Notes: generated from the sequence alone by a model not told the origin. Numbered from the stretch's first letter, positions 34,314 through 47,599 are shown. The stretch: DNA of 64,000 bases from Selaginella moellendorffii (GCF_000143415.4 NW_003314274.1:2090623-2154622); one strand, 5' to 3'. Numbers and translations are program-made.

Positions 34314-37300
34314 GCGTGCTTTTGGATTTGGACAAGGAAAGCAAACCAAGCTCTGCCAGCGGCGCTTACCAGGTACACAGAGACGCGCTACAGCCATACA
34401 ACAAAGAGAGAGGGGGAGTTTTTTGCTTTTGGTTTTTAAATTCTTTCTCGTGACGCGAAGTCAATCGCGCTACTGACCCGCAAATCGGCAGCAAGGCAGA
34501 GCTCTCGGCTGGCAGAGAACATCACAGAATCGCGAAGATGGTGAACGAAGAAAAGAAGCGACGATGACTTCAGTGGTTCTCGTTCGCGAGAAGACAAGAT
34601 AGAAAGAAGAAAGGAAGGGTTGGCTTGAGTGTACATTATGGCAGTTAGTACTGACTGACAAAATGCCATGGCAATAAAGTTCCAGATTGCAATTGAAATC
34701 GCCCATCTCTCTTGTTATAAGCTTTGTCTTTTTTTTCTTTTTTTTTCCCTTCTTTTCATGTGAGGAACTTTTGTTGTGTTGTGTGTGCGAGTCTGCCTGT
34801 CCTTCGGTGGTGGTGCCAATGTACCACACAGCTCCTCTTGGAAAAGGATATGGTCAATGCGCAAAGCGCGTTATCGGCTGTTAGCCTATCGCCTCTTTCG
34901 AATCTATTCGATTGTAACTCCAAAAGGAGCCTGTCTGTCTATTTCTCTCGTAGCATTTTCTTTCACAGGCGACCATTGGAGCATTTACGGAACTTTAACT
35001 TGGTTTTTTTTTTTTCCTTTGTTTCCTTCCTCTTCAATTTTCTTGCAGTTTTTCTCGTTTCTTCGCCTCGCTCGCTAGCTGTAAACTTGCTTGATTGCAC
35101 TTTGCTCTCCTTTGTCAAAAAGGCATACCTGGCTCCCTGCGAGAATGTCCAATGTCCATGTCTCTCTCGCTTCTAGAATGCAAGGAAGAATTAAAAAAGA
35201 CTTGGAGTTTCCCAGAGGAAGTTCTTTACAGAGAAACGAACTCCTAGTCCGCGTGATGCATAAATTCTCTCCCGTCCGTACCTGTCGTACGAGCTGTTCA
35301 CCATGTGAATCCCCGCGAGGTTTCTCGCAAATCTTGTTTTTCTTTTGTGGCCACCTTTGATTCGCTTCGTATCTTTGCAACAGCGCCGGTGGCGGTTTGG
35401 TGCTTGTCGACGTAGCCAAAATCCCCAAATCTTTCCATCCGTAAGGATCGGCTGCGTGGTTGTCTTTAAAAAACGTAAAATTCCGCGAATCCTTGTCATG
35501 CTCTCAAGGCAAAAGCTCGAGAACCAACACCGGTCAACTGCACTACAAAAACTCCACTGCGGCGATCTCTGCATTACTTCGTTTCACCCAACACAACAAT
35601 GTTGTCACCTTTTGTCAAATTTCTTGTTTTTGTTTAGTTTTCTCACACACACATGTTACACATAGAAAAGGATGCACAAGTCAAACAAAAGTATGATAAG
35701 AGTGTGTAACTTTTGATGGTACCGCCCACATTCATAAGCTCGAGCTTGTGCTGCAGACTAGACTGATCCTTGGAAGAGATGCATTTTGCATTTTGCATTC
35801 TGCATCTCAGGACAAGACCTGTTTGGTGCTCATTTTCAATTTCAAGAAACCAAACAGATTACAAGATCAGGATCAACAGTGTAGTGCACCAACCATGTTC
35901 TGGGTGAACCTTCTTGTAAAGCTTTCGTTTTTTTCGTTGTTTTAAATGCAATTTGTTTGGAGTGACCATGTGAAAGGAGGGCCTGCCCTGCACAGTGACA
36001 AGTTAGAAATGGCTGCGCTCTCATGTGACCGTGGCAGCAACAAGCTGCCGTATCTATCACACCATATGTACCAGAGATATTTTTCTCCTTTCTTAGTCTC
36101 GAGCAGTCGATACTCGAGAGAAGAGAGAATCCAAGAGTTTAACACCACAGGGAGAAACATCACCAGGTTTGACCCCTCGAGAGACTGGAAGGAAAACAAA
36201 CGCGTAATGTCGGTGTTTGCCTCTCAACTCGGTATAAAATTGTTGAAAACAGCACATACATGTAGATATATCCGGAACGAATAGTCAGAAATTAAAACGA
36301 CTGACACAGAGAGAAAGAGAGAGACACGAACAAGACGAAGTTCCCTCATGCTCTTTTCATGTGCTGCTTGTCTGAAATTTTCTTCTGGATCGTCATCTAG
36401 CTAAAGATCTTAGACTTGTTTTTCTTTTTTTTCTTCGCCTCACAATTATATAGGATCCAATCCAATCCAACAAGGCAACAGAAACAAGTTGGATATTCCC
36501 AAGCTCTCTGAGTTGCTGTTTGCTAAATGATTATAATTCCCATGTTGTGCCATGTTAGATCTAGCCTAGGATGGATAGAAGGCATGCATTGCATTCTGAT
36601 CTAGGGTGTGTGTCCTTGTGGGATTTGCTGCTCCAGAGTGGGGCCTGGGCTGCTCCCAGTGACATGACACCATTGCGTGCTCCGTTTTGTGCTCTCCCTT
36701 TGGTGCCTTGCAGATTAAAACCACGTAACGTTCAAACCATCTTCTTCATTTCTTTCCCCTTCCCCAAAGACCTTTTCCCCCTTCAGAAAATACAAAACTT
36801 GAGTAACATGGATATGAAGTTTGGGCATTTGTCTTGCTTGCCTCAAAGTCACCACATCAACAGTGGAGTCACTTGCGAAACAGGAGCGGCGGACCCCAAC
36901 TGGAGATTGAACCGGGGGCTTAGTACTAAAGGATTCGTGGAAACTATGACCCCCCTTTGTACAAATCCCTGGTGTCCGAAGGACTTGCTTGCCCAAGTTG
37001 GCGCTCCACAGTTGCGGAATTAGTTTGGGAGCGGGGCCATGCCCCCACAAGTGGGGGTTAAAAGTAACAAGATATTCCCTTTACCGGGTCCGGGAACTGT
37101 GGCAGCATCGCGGGGGAGTGTTTTTATGATTGTCTTGGCTAGTCTAAGTGGTGGCGGCACATTTGGAAAACATGACGAGGAGCACAATGCCTTTGGCATG
37201 ATCACCACCACCTTTGTGTTTGAACCTGAGCCCGCCCGCCCCCCGCCCGCCATCCAGCTTTTAAATTACATTTCATGAACAACGGCAGACACCAAGCACG

Positions 37301-38240
37301 AATGGGGGCTTGTATTTTATCTGGTTTTGTGCGGCTGGTGGTGGTGCGTGGTGGTGGGTTTTTTTGTTTGATTAGGCCTAATTGATTAGCTTTGGATCAA
37401 CTTTTGATTTGTGGGTGGAATATGCTGTTGTTGGCGGCAGGAGCAGCAGCAGAGCAGCCAGATGGTTATAAATGCCAAGCAGGTGAGCCCTATTTAATAG
37501 TCTTTGACCCATGCCTCTTTTTTTTTTTTTTTTCTTCAGCCATGCAAGCAAGCAAGCAATGCTACTACAAAACAAGACTACACACAAAACTCTCAGGACA
37601 AGTGGACAACACACACAAACGAAGCGCCAAAAAGAGAAAATGAAAATCATCTCATTTCTTGAGCAGAATTAACCAAGACAATGCAGCAGGACACTGACTC
37701 TGACTGTCCTGAATGAATGGGGTCGCAAATTAGAAGGAGAAGAAGAAAGAAGAAGAAGCTGGGAGGAAGATCACTCCCTTGTGTGTGTCTGTCCGTTCGC
37801 CATAGCCAATAAGAACCCTAAAAACTGGACGGGGGGTGGAAGGGAAAGCGCGAGAGAATTCCCTCCGTTGGGTTGCCCGGAAGAGACGACTTTGAGGTTC
37901 TGTTTGTTGAATCCGTCCGACATGCTCAACGGTTGCGGGACCCTCGAATTTTCTCACTCTTCGCGATTTAAATCTCTTTGTTTTTCCTATTTTTTTTTCT
38001 CTCTAGCCAGCCAGCCCAGCTCTGTTCCTGCTAGTAGCCATTTCCCGCTCCTCCTTTTAATTGCTACTCGTCGAAGTGCATAGAAGTAAAGTTTTGCGCT
38101 CATTCCCCTCAGAGCTCCAGACGAAAAGAGTGTTCTTCTCTTCTGTGCTCGTTCTCCACTGTTCCTTCTCCCTTCTTGTTCGTTGTTCTTGAGGTTGCTC
38201 GCTTAATTGGTGCTGGAATTGTATCGCGAATCCATCGAGA
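34314..38240. other. 3.9-kb non-coding stretch upstream of the SHINE-like gene
   Basis: No gene supported. It holds many polypyrimidine/polypurine runs (about 34730-34750, 35010-35020, 37518-37535, 37740-37760), GA repeats (36308-36326) and ACACAC tracts. The longest ORF (36571-37023, 150 codons) resembles no family I know and has no splice or codon support. A tRNA T-arm-like motif lies at about 36905 without a cloverleaf. Plausibly an unusually long promoter or leader for the AP2/ERF gene, which is notable where other spacers are a few hundred bp. Confidence 0.55.
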
Positions 38241-38393
38241 ATGGGGAGGCCGCAGCGGTACCGGGGCGTGAGGCAACGCCACTGGGGCTCTTGGGTCAGC
38301 GAGATCCGACACCCTCTGCTGTAAGCTCCGCCCAAAATCCAGAGTCTTTTCTCTTGTCGCTCGGGGAAGATAGCTGAAGAACAGAGCTTGCAT

Positions 38394-38427
<34 letters not shown>

Positions 38428-39303
38428 CCCCTCTCGTCTATTTCACGGCGAAAGAAAGAGAGGAGTGCTTGGTCAATTCCCACTTTAAAAGATGGCCTGC
38501 ATTGTCCAAGTTAGAATCTAAGAAGGAACACCTTTTCCCTTACTCTTTACTTGTCGAGAAGTCTGTAGATCAATCCAAAGTCTAGAGCTCCGCAAGTGTT
38601 GATCGATCGGATCTCCATGGTAGACGAGCAGCGGGCAGGATCATCTTAGATTTTTCTTTCCTTGTCTTGCTGTTCTTGGCGAGGATTGATGGGATTCCTT
38701 GAATGCAGGAAGACGAGAGTGTGGCTGGGCACATTCGAGACCGCCGAGGACGCCGCCCGTGCCTACGACGAGGCCGCCAGATTGATGGGAGGCCCCCGGG
38801 CAAGAACGAACTTCCCCTACGATCCCAATGCGCCGCCACATCCATCCTCCTCGACGCTCCTCTCCACGCTCAGCGCCAAGCTCAATCGATGCTTCTCCTC
38901 CTCCTCCTCGTCTTCCTCCTGCTCCACCGATCCCCACAAGAAGGATCCTAGGGTTTCGCAATCCCTGACGTGCTTGCGCCTGGATCCCGAGCAATCCAAC
39001 CTGGGAATCTGGCAGAAGAAATCGGGCAGGCAGCCCGAATCCAACTGGGTGATGAAGGTACACTTTGGAAGCCAGGGCGGCGGTGGCGTGAGCAGCGACA
39101 TTGTTCTTCCCACCGATAATCCCGCGCCGCCACAGCCGATAGAGCACAAGAAGATGAAGAGCGAGGAAGATCTGGCCACCGAGATGATCGAGGAGCTCCT
39201 CAACTTCCCGGATTCCTCTTCGCCGTCGTCGAGCACGAGTTCCTCCGAGGCGAAGAACCCTAATTTTTCTTCCTCCGATCTCCTCCACCATATACTCGTA
39301 TAG
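38241..39303 (+). CDS. AP2/ERF transcription factor, SHINE/WIN1-like
   Basis: Two exons (38241-38320 and 38709-39303) split the AP2 domain: [27 protein letters not shown], then [35 protein letters not shown] continuing to PYDP. The intron position after HPLL and the near-invariant domain match Arabidopsis SHN1/WIN1, SHN2 and SHN3, activators of cutin and wax synthesis. The rest is Ser-rich, with a conserved-looking middle part ([30 protein letters not shown]) and an acidic C-terminal segment [15 protein letters not shown] that resembles the SHN C-terminal motif. The intron (388 bp) is long for this genome and holds a CT microsatellite. Nuclear. Confidence 0.92.
38396..38425 (+). repeat. (CT)n microsatellite in AP2/ERF intron
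   Basis: About 13-14 uninterrupted CT units near the 5' side of the intron. Confidence 0.9.
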
Positions 39304-39430
39304 AGGATCGAGCAGCGCTGGGCACACGATCGAGAGAGATCGCCGGGGCTGCTGATCTGGAGAAAATATTTCTTAGATTTAGCTATACTATCGGGGCTAG
39401 AACCCTAATTAATCGTTCTTTGTTCTAGCA

Positions 39431-40089
39431 ATGGAAGCGCGATTCGCGAAGGTTTCTCTCGGATTGTCTGATCTTTTCTTGACCATTTCCTTCGAATCGC
39501 AGCTCCCGAGATTCGTGACAGTGACGATCGAGGTCCCGCGCCGGAGCTTCGTGAAGCGGCGCGTCGATGGATCCGTGGATTTCATCGCGCCGCTGCCCTG
39601 CCCATTCAATTACGGCTCGGTCTCGTCGATCCCAGCTCCCGACGGTAGGGGTAAATCTCCATCGCTTTTGGATCGACTGTTCACGGCAATCCAATCCACA
39701 ATGCAGGTGATCCACTGGACGCCCTTGTTCTTGGCGAAATCCTCCCATACAATGCCGCTACCACGCACCGGGTCGTGGGCGTCGTTCGATTCACCGACGC
39801 TGGATTCACGGACAACAAGCTCGTTTGCGTCCAGGCCGATCGAAATCTCAAGCGCAGGAAGGAGGAGCTCCTCTCAATCTCAATGTGGCGCAAGAAGAAC
39901 TCCAGCGCCGCCGCCAAAGCCATGATCCGAGAATCCATCGACGACGATCATCTCCGGCTCCTCGATTACTGCTCGCTCACCGCCTTCTTCGGAATCTACG
40001 CGATTTTCAAGCGGGGGCTCAATGCAGCCAGGGGCCGTGGCGGCGAGACGGTGTTCCATGGCGTGGAAATCTTCCCTCCATCGCCATAG
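39431..40089 (+). CDS. Divergent family I inorganic pyrophosphatase-like protein
   Basis: Two exons (39431-39644, 39707-40089) encode about 198 residues. The PPase fold is recognisable: FVTVTIEVPRRSF (Glu20 equivalent), CPFNYGSV (Tyr55 equivalent), GDPLDALVLGEI (Asp65/67/70 equivalents, about 39708-39730), VVGVVRFTD and DAGFTDNKLVCV (Asp97/102 equivalents). Residue numbers are those of the E. coli enzyme. The Arg normally after the E31 segment (Arg43) is not seen (VDFIAPLP instead) and Glu31 is replaced, so activity may be altered. The metal-binding Asp set is retained. The C-terminal half (MWRKKNSSAAAKAMIRESID onward) is unlike the canonical enzyme, with no obvious transit peptide. Role: PPi hydrolysis or a derived function. 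Confidence 0.75.
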
Positions 40090-40188
40090 CTTCCTCCTCG
40101 CATGACCCGGCACTTGGCGGGATCTCGGCCGTCGGATATTTTAGGGTTTTTCTGTTTTGGTGGCAGCATTCTCTCTGGAGGGGTAGCG

Positions 40189-41186
40189 ATGGCGTCCGCG
40201 ATGACGAGGTTGGGAAGGAGGGGGATTGGCTCCGCGCGATGGAGCTCCATGGCCGTGGCTGGGCAGCAGAGCAGGGCCAGCCACAGCTTCACGCTCCCGG
40301 ATTTGGATTACGACTATGGCGAGCTGGAGCCGGCCATCAGCGGCGAGATTATGAAGCTCCATCACACTAAGCACCACCAGACTTACATCACGAATTTCGT
40401 CAAGGCGCTGGAGCAGCTGGAGCAGGCCGAGAAGGATGGGAATGCCGAGGCAATCGTCAAGCTCCAGGGTGCTATCAATTTCAATGGAGGAGGTAAGCGT
40501 AGCTTCTGGGCACAGGAATCTCACTTTTCCTTACAATCTTCCTTTTGTGTTTTCTTTTTTTTTTTCCTGTCTTTACAGGACATGTGAATCACTCGATCTT
40601 CTGGAAGAACCTGGCGCCCTCAAAAGTAAGCTAGATCTGCTGGGCACAAAACTTTTCTTCTCTTGTGATTTTTAGAGTGGAGGTGGTGAGCCACCAGAGG
40701 GAAAGCTTGCTTCGGCGATCAAGGACGAGTTTGGATCGCTGGAGAAACTTATCGCTAAGATGAATGCGGATGGAGCTGCTCTTCAAGGCTCTGGATGGGT
40801 GGTATGTGTCTTTCTTTTTTCTTTTATCTTTCATGAACTCTATGGCTTGATCAGTGGCTGGGACTGAACAAGGATCTCAAACAGCTTGCTGTGCAGACCA
40901 CTGCGAATCAGGTCTATGACGGCGCGTTGTTTCCAGTCCTAGATTTCTCTAAACTTTTAAAGTTGCAGGACCCTCTTGCGTCGAAAGGTCTTGTGCCTCT
41001 TCTGGGAATTGATGTGTGGGAGCACGCTTATTATCTCCAGGCATGGACTGATGTAAAATCGATTTAGCTTTCTAGCAGTGATGTTTTTTTTTTCAGTACA
41101 AAAATGTCAAGCCGGACTACCTCAAGAACATCTGGAAAGTGATCAACTGGAGCGACGTTTCTAGCAGATACGAGGCAAATTTGTAG
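40189..41186 (+). CDS. MSD1: Mitochondrial manganese superoxide dismutase
   Basis: Start [20 protein letters not shown], an Arg/Ser-rich mitochondrial presequence, then [20 protein letters not shown]. Metal ligands: His in [12 protein letters not shown], His in [13 protein letters not shown], and Asp and His in [12 protein letters not shown] (about 41005-41035). GSGWVWLGLNKD and the end [20 protein letters not shown] complete a typical MnSOD of about 230 residues. It removes superoxide in the matrix as a tetramer. The intron after YYLQ has a GC donor at 41041 or a GT donor at 41053 that would insert four residues. The gene follows the PPase-like gene by about 100 bp. Confidence 0.95.
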
Positions 41187-41342
41187 GTTTCTCTTGGTTT
41201 TCCGAGGTTTGTATCATCACACCAAATAAGGAGAGTTTCTTCCACACAAGATGCTAATAGGATATTCGGCGAAGGCTAATTTTTACTTAGTATTCGAACT
41301 CGTGACCTCCTTAGGTACATTTTAGGGTTTTAGAGAGAAGCA

Positions 41343-43022
<1,680 letters not shown>

Positions 43023-43065
43023 GGACATTTTTTTCTTCCTTTATGCTAGCTTTTTCTTACAAAGT

Positions 43066-43449
43066 TTATGTCTCGTCTTGGATAAGCTCCTGGATAAAGC
43101 TAGGATCCACGTCGAGGATTGGGTGAGGTTCGAGCTTACAGCGAGAATAAGATTGGGTGCTGTAGATTGCATCGGAGGGGAAGGAGCGAGCCGTGGGCTG
43201 GCCATTGGGAGCGATAAAGTGGTGTGGAATTTCCTCCAGGCTCCGGCTCTCCAGCTCCAACGCCAGGCGGAGCTCCTTTTGGCGGCGGCGCTCCTCGGCC
43301 ACATCTTTGAGCCTCTGGCGCTGCGCTCGCTCCATGAGCTGTCGCCTCTTTCGCTGCTGCTTTGCCCATTCCCACTTTGTTATGCCGCCAGGAAATGTTC
43401 GAGGGCCCCCGCCCATCATCTCCACCGCCAATGCAGCCATGGTAGTCAA
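43066..43449 (-). CDS. Small charged protein of unknown function
   Basis: Single-exon ORF of 127 residues (start 43449; a second Met at 43440). I do not recognise the family. MGGGPRTFPGGITKWEWAKQ is followed by a very basic helical/coiled-coil stretch (about residues 28-62, Arg/Lys/Glu/Gln-rich), then SLEEIPHHFIAPNGQPTARS and an acidic-hydrophobic end DVDPSFIQELIQDET. Ordered composition and the defined tail suggest a real gene. It converges on RPT4 with 43 bp between stop codons and is the last host gene before the repeat region. Confidence 0.55.
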   Translation of the reverse strand: MTTMAALAVEMMGGGPRTFPGGITKWEWAKQQRKRRQLMERAQRQRLKDVAEERRRQKELRLALELESRSLEEIPHHFIAPNGQPTARSFPSDAIYSTQSYSRCKLEPHPILDVDPSFIQELIQDET

Positions 43450-43834
43450 AACTGGACTTGCTTGTGATTAAGAAATACTAAAAATTTGAATATTCTAACA
43501 AATTTTATCTGGTGTCTAATTAGTGCAACTCTAAGAAATGAAATGAAATATTTAGTTATTTCCTAAAAAACTAAAATAAACTGAATTAATTATTTAAACT
43601 TACTTGGTAAACAATAAAAACAATAATGTAATAATAGAGGCTTCTCCCCTTTATTTTATACTTCTTTATGTTTCATTCACTTTTTTCACTTTTGTACCTT
43701 TTTGTCCTTTTATTTTTATCTGTGCTTCCATTACTTTTAGTCCCCCATTATTTCCTCCTATGTTTCTATTGTGTTCTACTTTTCCTTTTTCTAATCCCTC
43801 CGACGATCTTTGTGTTGCAGTGGTGGACTGACTC
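43450..43834 (+). repeat. 5' region of Ty3/gypsy-type element
   Basis: AT-rich, with T-rich runs. From about 43640 the sequence recurs inverted at about 50050-50215, showing that it belongs to the element and not to host DNA. No clear LTR boundary found. Confidence 0.5.
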
Positions 43835-46340
43835 ATGAAGGAGTATTCTGATATTTTTCAATTTGACCTATTGTCTGGGGCCAAGATTGCCACACGTCAT
43901 CCAATTCCAACCGGGGATGCTCGTCTAATCAAAGTTCCCGTTCGTCGTCGGTCACCCAAGGAAATCAAGATTTTACATGCAAATGTCAAGGAGATGTTAG
44001 AGAAGATTGTTATTCAAAAGTCGCAGAGTCCTTGGGCATGTGAACCTCATCTTGTGATGAAGCCTGATAGGAGTATTCGTTTCTGCATCAACTATCATCC
44101 GTTAAACGAAGTGACGATCCTAGATGTGTACCCTCTTTTTCACATTGCTAATCTTTTGGATCGTCTGGGGTAGATTTTGCTTCTGGGTACTGGCAAGTAC
44201 CAATGGCCGAAGACAATATTCCCAAGACTGCTTTTCGTACACCATTTGGTTTGTACAAGTTCTTGGTGATGCCATTTGGTTTGAACAATGCTCTAGCAAC
44301 TTTCCAACGGATGATGGATGAGGTTCTTTGTGATATGCCAGAGGTGACTACTGACTTCATTGATGATGGCTTGATCCACTCAGAAGGGACGTGGGAGGAG
44401 CACGTTTGTGATGTTTGTAAAGTGTTGGATCGGCTACATGACGTTGGTTTAAGCTGAAGCGGTTGAAGTGCGTGTTTGGGTCTAAGGATACAATTTATTT
44501 TGGGTACCGTATTTCTCGTGAGGATTTGCAAGTTGATCTTGACAAACTTATGGCTATTCTAAAGTTCCCTACTCCAAAGTGTGTGAATGATGTGCAATGC
44601 TTCTTGGGCAAGGTGCAGTATCTCGGTCGTTTTGTGGATCATCTTTCTGATCGCACTGCACCATTGCAAGCATTGCTGAAGTCATTAACGTCATCTTTCA
44701 TCTGGTCTCCGGATTGTGAGCGGGTGTTCGGGTCTCAAAGAGCTATTGACAACTCCTCTGGTTTTGGTATATCCTAACTACACTCGACCTTTTATATATG
44801 ATTTTGATGTTGTTAATCGCCTAGGGAGTTCTATGGCTAATGTTGATGCCCTTTCTCGAGCTCTTCTTCCTTCTCCATTCTCTTCTCATGTTTCTGATGA
44901 GCTTATTGTTCCAGCCTCTATGGATTTTCTAGACGAGGATTCTGTGCCGTTGGTGGTTGCTGTACTTGACATTTAGTGTCCATAAGGTGCAGAGCAAGAT
45001 TTACCTTCTCTTGATGAGGTTCGTGAGGCTCAAAAGATTGAGCCGTGGATTCGAAGGCTTCGAGATGGGTTTAAGAATCCTGCATCACTTGCTGATGACT
45101 TGCTTTTCCGGCATTTACATTCTCAATATTGCTTTGAAGATGGCCTTCTTTATTTTGTGGGGATGGATATTAATGATCATTTACGGCCAGTGGTGCCTTT
45201 TATCTTTATTCTGTAGTTTCTCCATGCCTACCATGATTCTCCTATTCTAAGTGGGCATATGGGACATCGTCGTGTAACTGAGAAGCTGCGCAGGTCTTTC
45301 TATTAGCCGGAGATGCGACGTGATATTATTCGGTATATGCGTAGCTGTGTTTGGTGCCAAACTCGTAATACTCCCCCTCGAGCTATGGAAGGACGGTTGG
45401 AGTCAATTGTAGTTTCCCGTCTGTTTGAGTTGGTGGCGTTTGATTTTATGGGACCTTTTCCACGGTCGACTACTGGCAATGAGTATATTATTATTGCTTC
45501 TAACTACTTGACCCGTTGGGTAGAAGTTGGTGCTCTTGCTAGTGCCTCTGCAATTGCTATTGGATACTTCCTCCTTAATCAAGTAGTGTTCCAGCATTCT
45601 TATCAAGAGCGGATTCTTTTGGATAATGGTCCCACATTTATGGCTGAGGCATTTCATGTTTTGACGTCTCGGTTGGGGATACGTCACACTTTCACGAGTG
45701 CTTATCATCCACAATCAGACGGTCTGGTGAAACGGCTCGTTCGGACATTCAAGGGGATGATTGCGAAGTATGTGAACTTTCAGCATTCGGATTGGGATGG
45801 TTATTTGCCGTCTCTTCGGTATGCATATGTCATAGGGGTGCAAAATTCTATTGGTGCTTCACCATATAAACTTCTATATGGTCATGATCCAATATTATCA
45901 ACGGAGTTGGGTTTACCTTCGCGATTGCCATGGGCTGCCGATGCTAGGTCGTGGGATCAGTATTTGGCAAACATCCTTCCACTTGTCCGAGCAGAGTCTG
46001 CCAAACACTTAGGCTGTGTACAAGTGGGACAACAACGGCAGTACAACTCCCATCATCATCCACCTGCGGAGTACAAAGTGGATGATTTGGTATTAGTACA
46101 TTTTCCCCATCTTACGGTACGTGGTTTATCTAAGGGGCTCCTTGTGCAGTGGAAAGGACCGTATTGGGTGTTACGGCAAGTTGGACCACAAGTTTATGAG
46201 GTTTGGCATGACGTCCAGCAGGCAGATCCTCTAGAGATTGTGCATGTGCAGCGGTTGAAACACTTCATAGAAAGGGATCAGGAGTAGTTAATACCACCTA
46301 CAAATCCGCCGATGCCTCCTCTTGACGTTCCTCCATCCCA
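43640..46340 (+). mobile_element. Degenerate Ty3/gypsy retrotransposon (RT and integrase, RNase H region deleted)
   Basis: RT pieces: VIQKSQSPWACEPHLVMKPD (about 44010), FCINYHPLNEVTILDVYPLF, a stop/frameshift after LLDRLG (about 44172), then KTAFRTPFGLYKFLVMPFGL and TDFIDDGLIHS (active-site FIDD, about 44350). The connection region continues (FPTPKCVNDVQCFLGKVQYL). Sequence then jumps from FGSQRAI to MANVDALSRALLPSP, so most of RNase H is missing. Integrase spans 45250-46287: an HHCC zinc-finger piece (SGHMGHRRVTEKL, MRSCVWCQTRN), catalytic Asp in AFDFMGPFP and Asp in LLDNGPTF, then AYHPQSDGLVKRLVRTF, where the family Glu is replaced by Lys. An SH3/chromo-like end follows (LVQWKGPYWVLRQVGPQVYE). 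Several stops; cannot be autonomous. Confidence 0.88.
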
Positions 46341-46395
46341 GCCTATCTATAAGAGAACCCTGATGGTCTTCCATTATTCCGAGAGGAGGGGATGA

Positions 46396-46860
46396 TTATT
46401 CCGATCCCTCCGATGATCTTTGTGTTGCAATGGTGGACCGACTCATGAAGGAGTATGTTGATCTTTTTGAATTTGACCTATCATCTGGGGCTAAAATTGC
46501 CACATATTATCCAATTCTAACCGGGGATGTTCATCCAATCAAGGTTCCCGTTTGTCGTCGGTCACCCGACAAAGAGATCAAGATTTTACGTGCAAATGTC
46601 AAAGAGATGTTGGAGAAGGGTGTTATTCAAAAGTCATGGAGTCCTTGGGCATGTAAACCTCATCTTGTGACAAAGCCTGATAGGAGTCATTTTTGCATTG
46701 ACTATCGTTCGTTAAACAAAGTGACGATCCTATATATATACCCTCTTCCTCATACTGCTGATCTCTTGGATTGTCTAGGGCGAAGTCGTTTGTTCACCAA
46801 GCTAGATCTTGCTTTTGGGTATTGGCAAGTACTGATGGCAAAGATGATGCAATTGTTGGA
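46396..46860 (+). mobile_element. Second RT 5'-part fragment, same family
   Basis: This repeats the start of the upstream element almost base for base (CTCCGATGATCTTTGTGTTG, about 46410, matching about 43800). It encodes SSGAKIATYYP, VIQKSWSPWACKPHLVTKPD, FCIDYRSLNKVTILYIYPLP and FTKLDLAFGYWQV, the last being the part lost in the first copy. It breaks off after YWQVLMAK (about 46843) into unrelated sequence. Confidence 0.8.
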
Positions 46861-47234
46861 AGGCATCATCACAGTTGTTAGCATGTCAGAAGGCGCGTTT
46901 GAAGACATCTGGGAGAACACTCCAATCCTCACGAGTGGCTACGCTCAAACCATTGTACCACTGCAACGTCGTCCCATTGATTGTTTCATGTTTTATATAT
47001 TAAGTGCATGGAATATGGAAATGGAAATTGAGAATTATCTCGAAAACTTTAATTTATATATAGGAGGGAGTGATTCAGATTGAAAACAATCCGACAACTA
47101 TCAAAATCCCACTAGACTAATATTAGTATATGGCATCATAATTATACATTTGGAACTCATATCATCCCCTCATCTTGAAATGATGGAAAATAATTAAAGT
47201 TCTCTAGTGGATATGTTAGGATTTGAAAGAACAT

Positions 47235-47420
47235 CATGAGGAGTTCAATAAAAGGGACTATATTGGGTGTTATAGTAAGTTAAATCACAAGTTTATGAAG
47301 TTTGACATGACGTTTAATAGGTTGATCCTCTAGAAATTATACATATCTAATGGTTAAAATACTTTATTCAAAGGGATTAATAACAACTGACACCATTTAC
47401 AAATCCACTAATGCAGCCCC
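47235..47420 (+). mobile_element. Decayed integrase 3'-end fragment
   Basis: Aligns colinearly with 46150-46335 of the first copy (AAAGGGACTATATTGGGTGT against AAAGGACCGTATTGGGTGTT). Nearly all differences are C to T or G to A. No reading frame remains. Confidence 0.75.
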
Positions 47421-47599
47421 TTAAACAAATTATATATCGTAAGATTGGGAAAATAGACTAGCACGAAGTCATCCATTTTATACTCTATAGGTAGACAATG
47501 ATAGGAGTTGTAGTGTTGTTGTTGTTTTATTTGTACATGGCCCAAGTGTTTAGTAGATTAATGGAAGAATGTTTGTCAAATATTAATCCCAAAACCTAA

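Noticed and set aside
36890-36970. tRNA T-arm-like motif in the long spacer
   Set aside because: No D-arm or acceptor pairing could be found.
36571-37023. 150-codon plus-strand ORF in the long spacer
   Set aside because: No recognisable motif, low-quality composition, an overlapping antisense ORF of similar length and no splice context.
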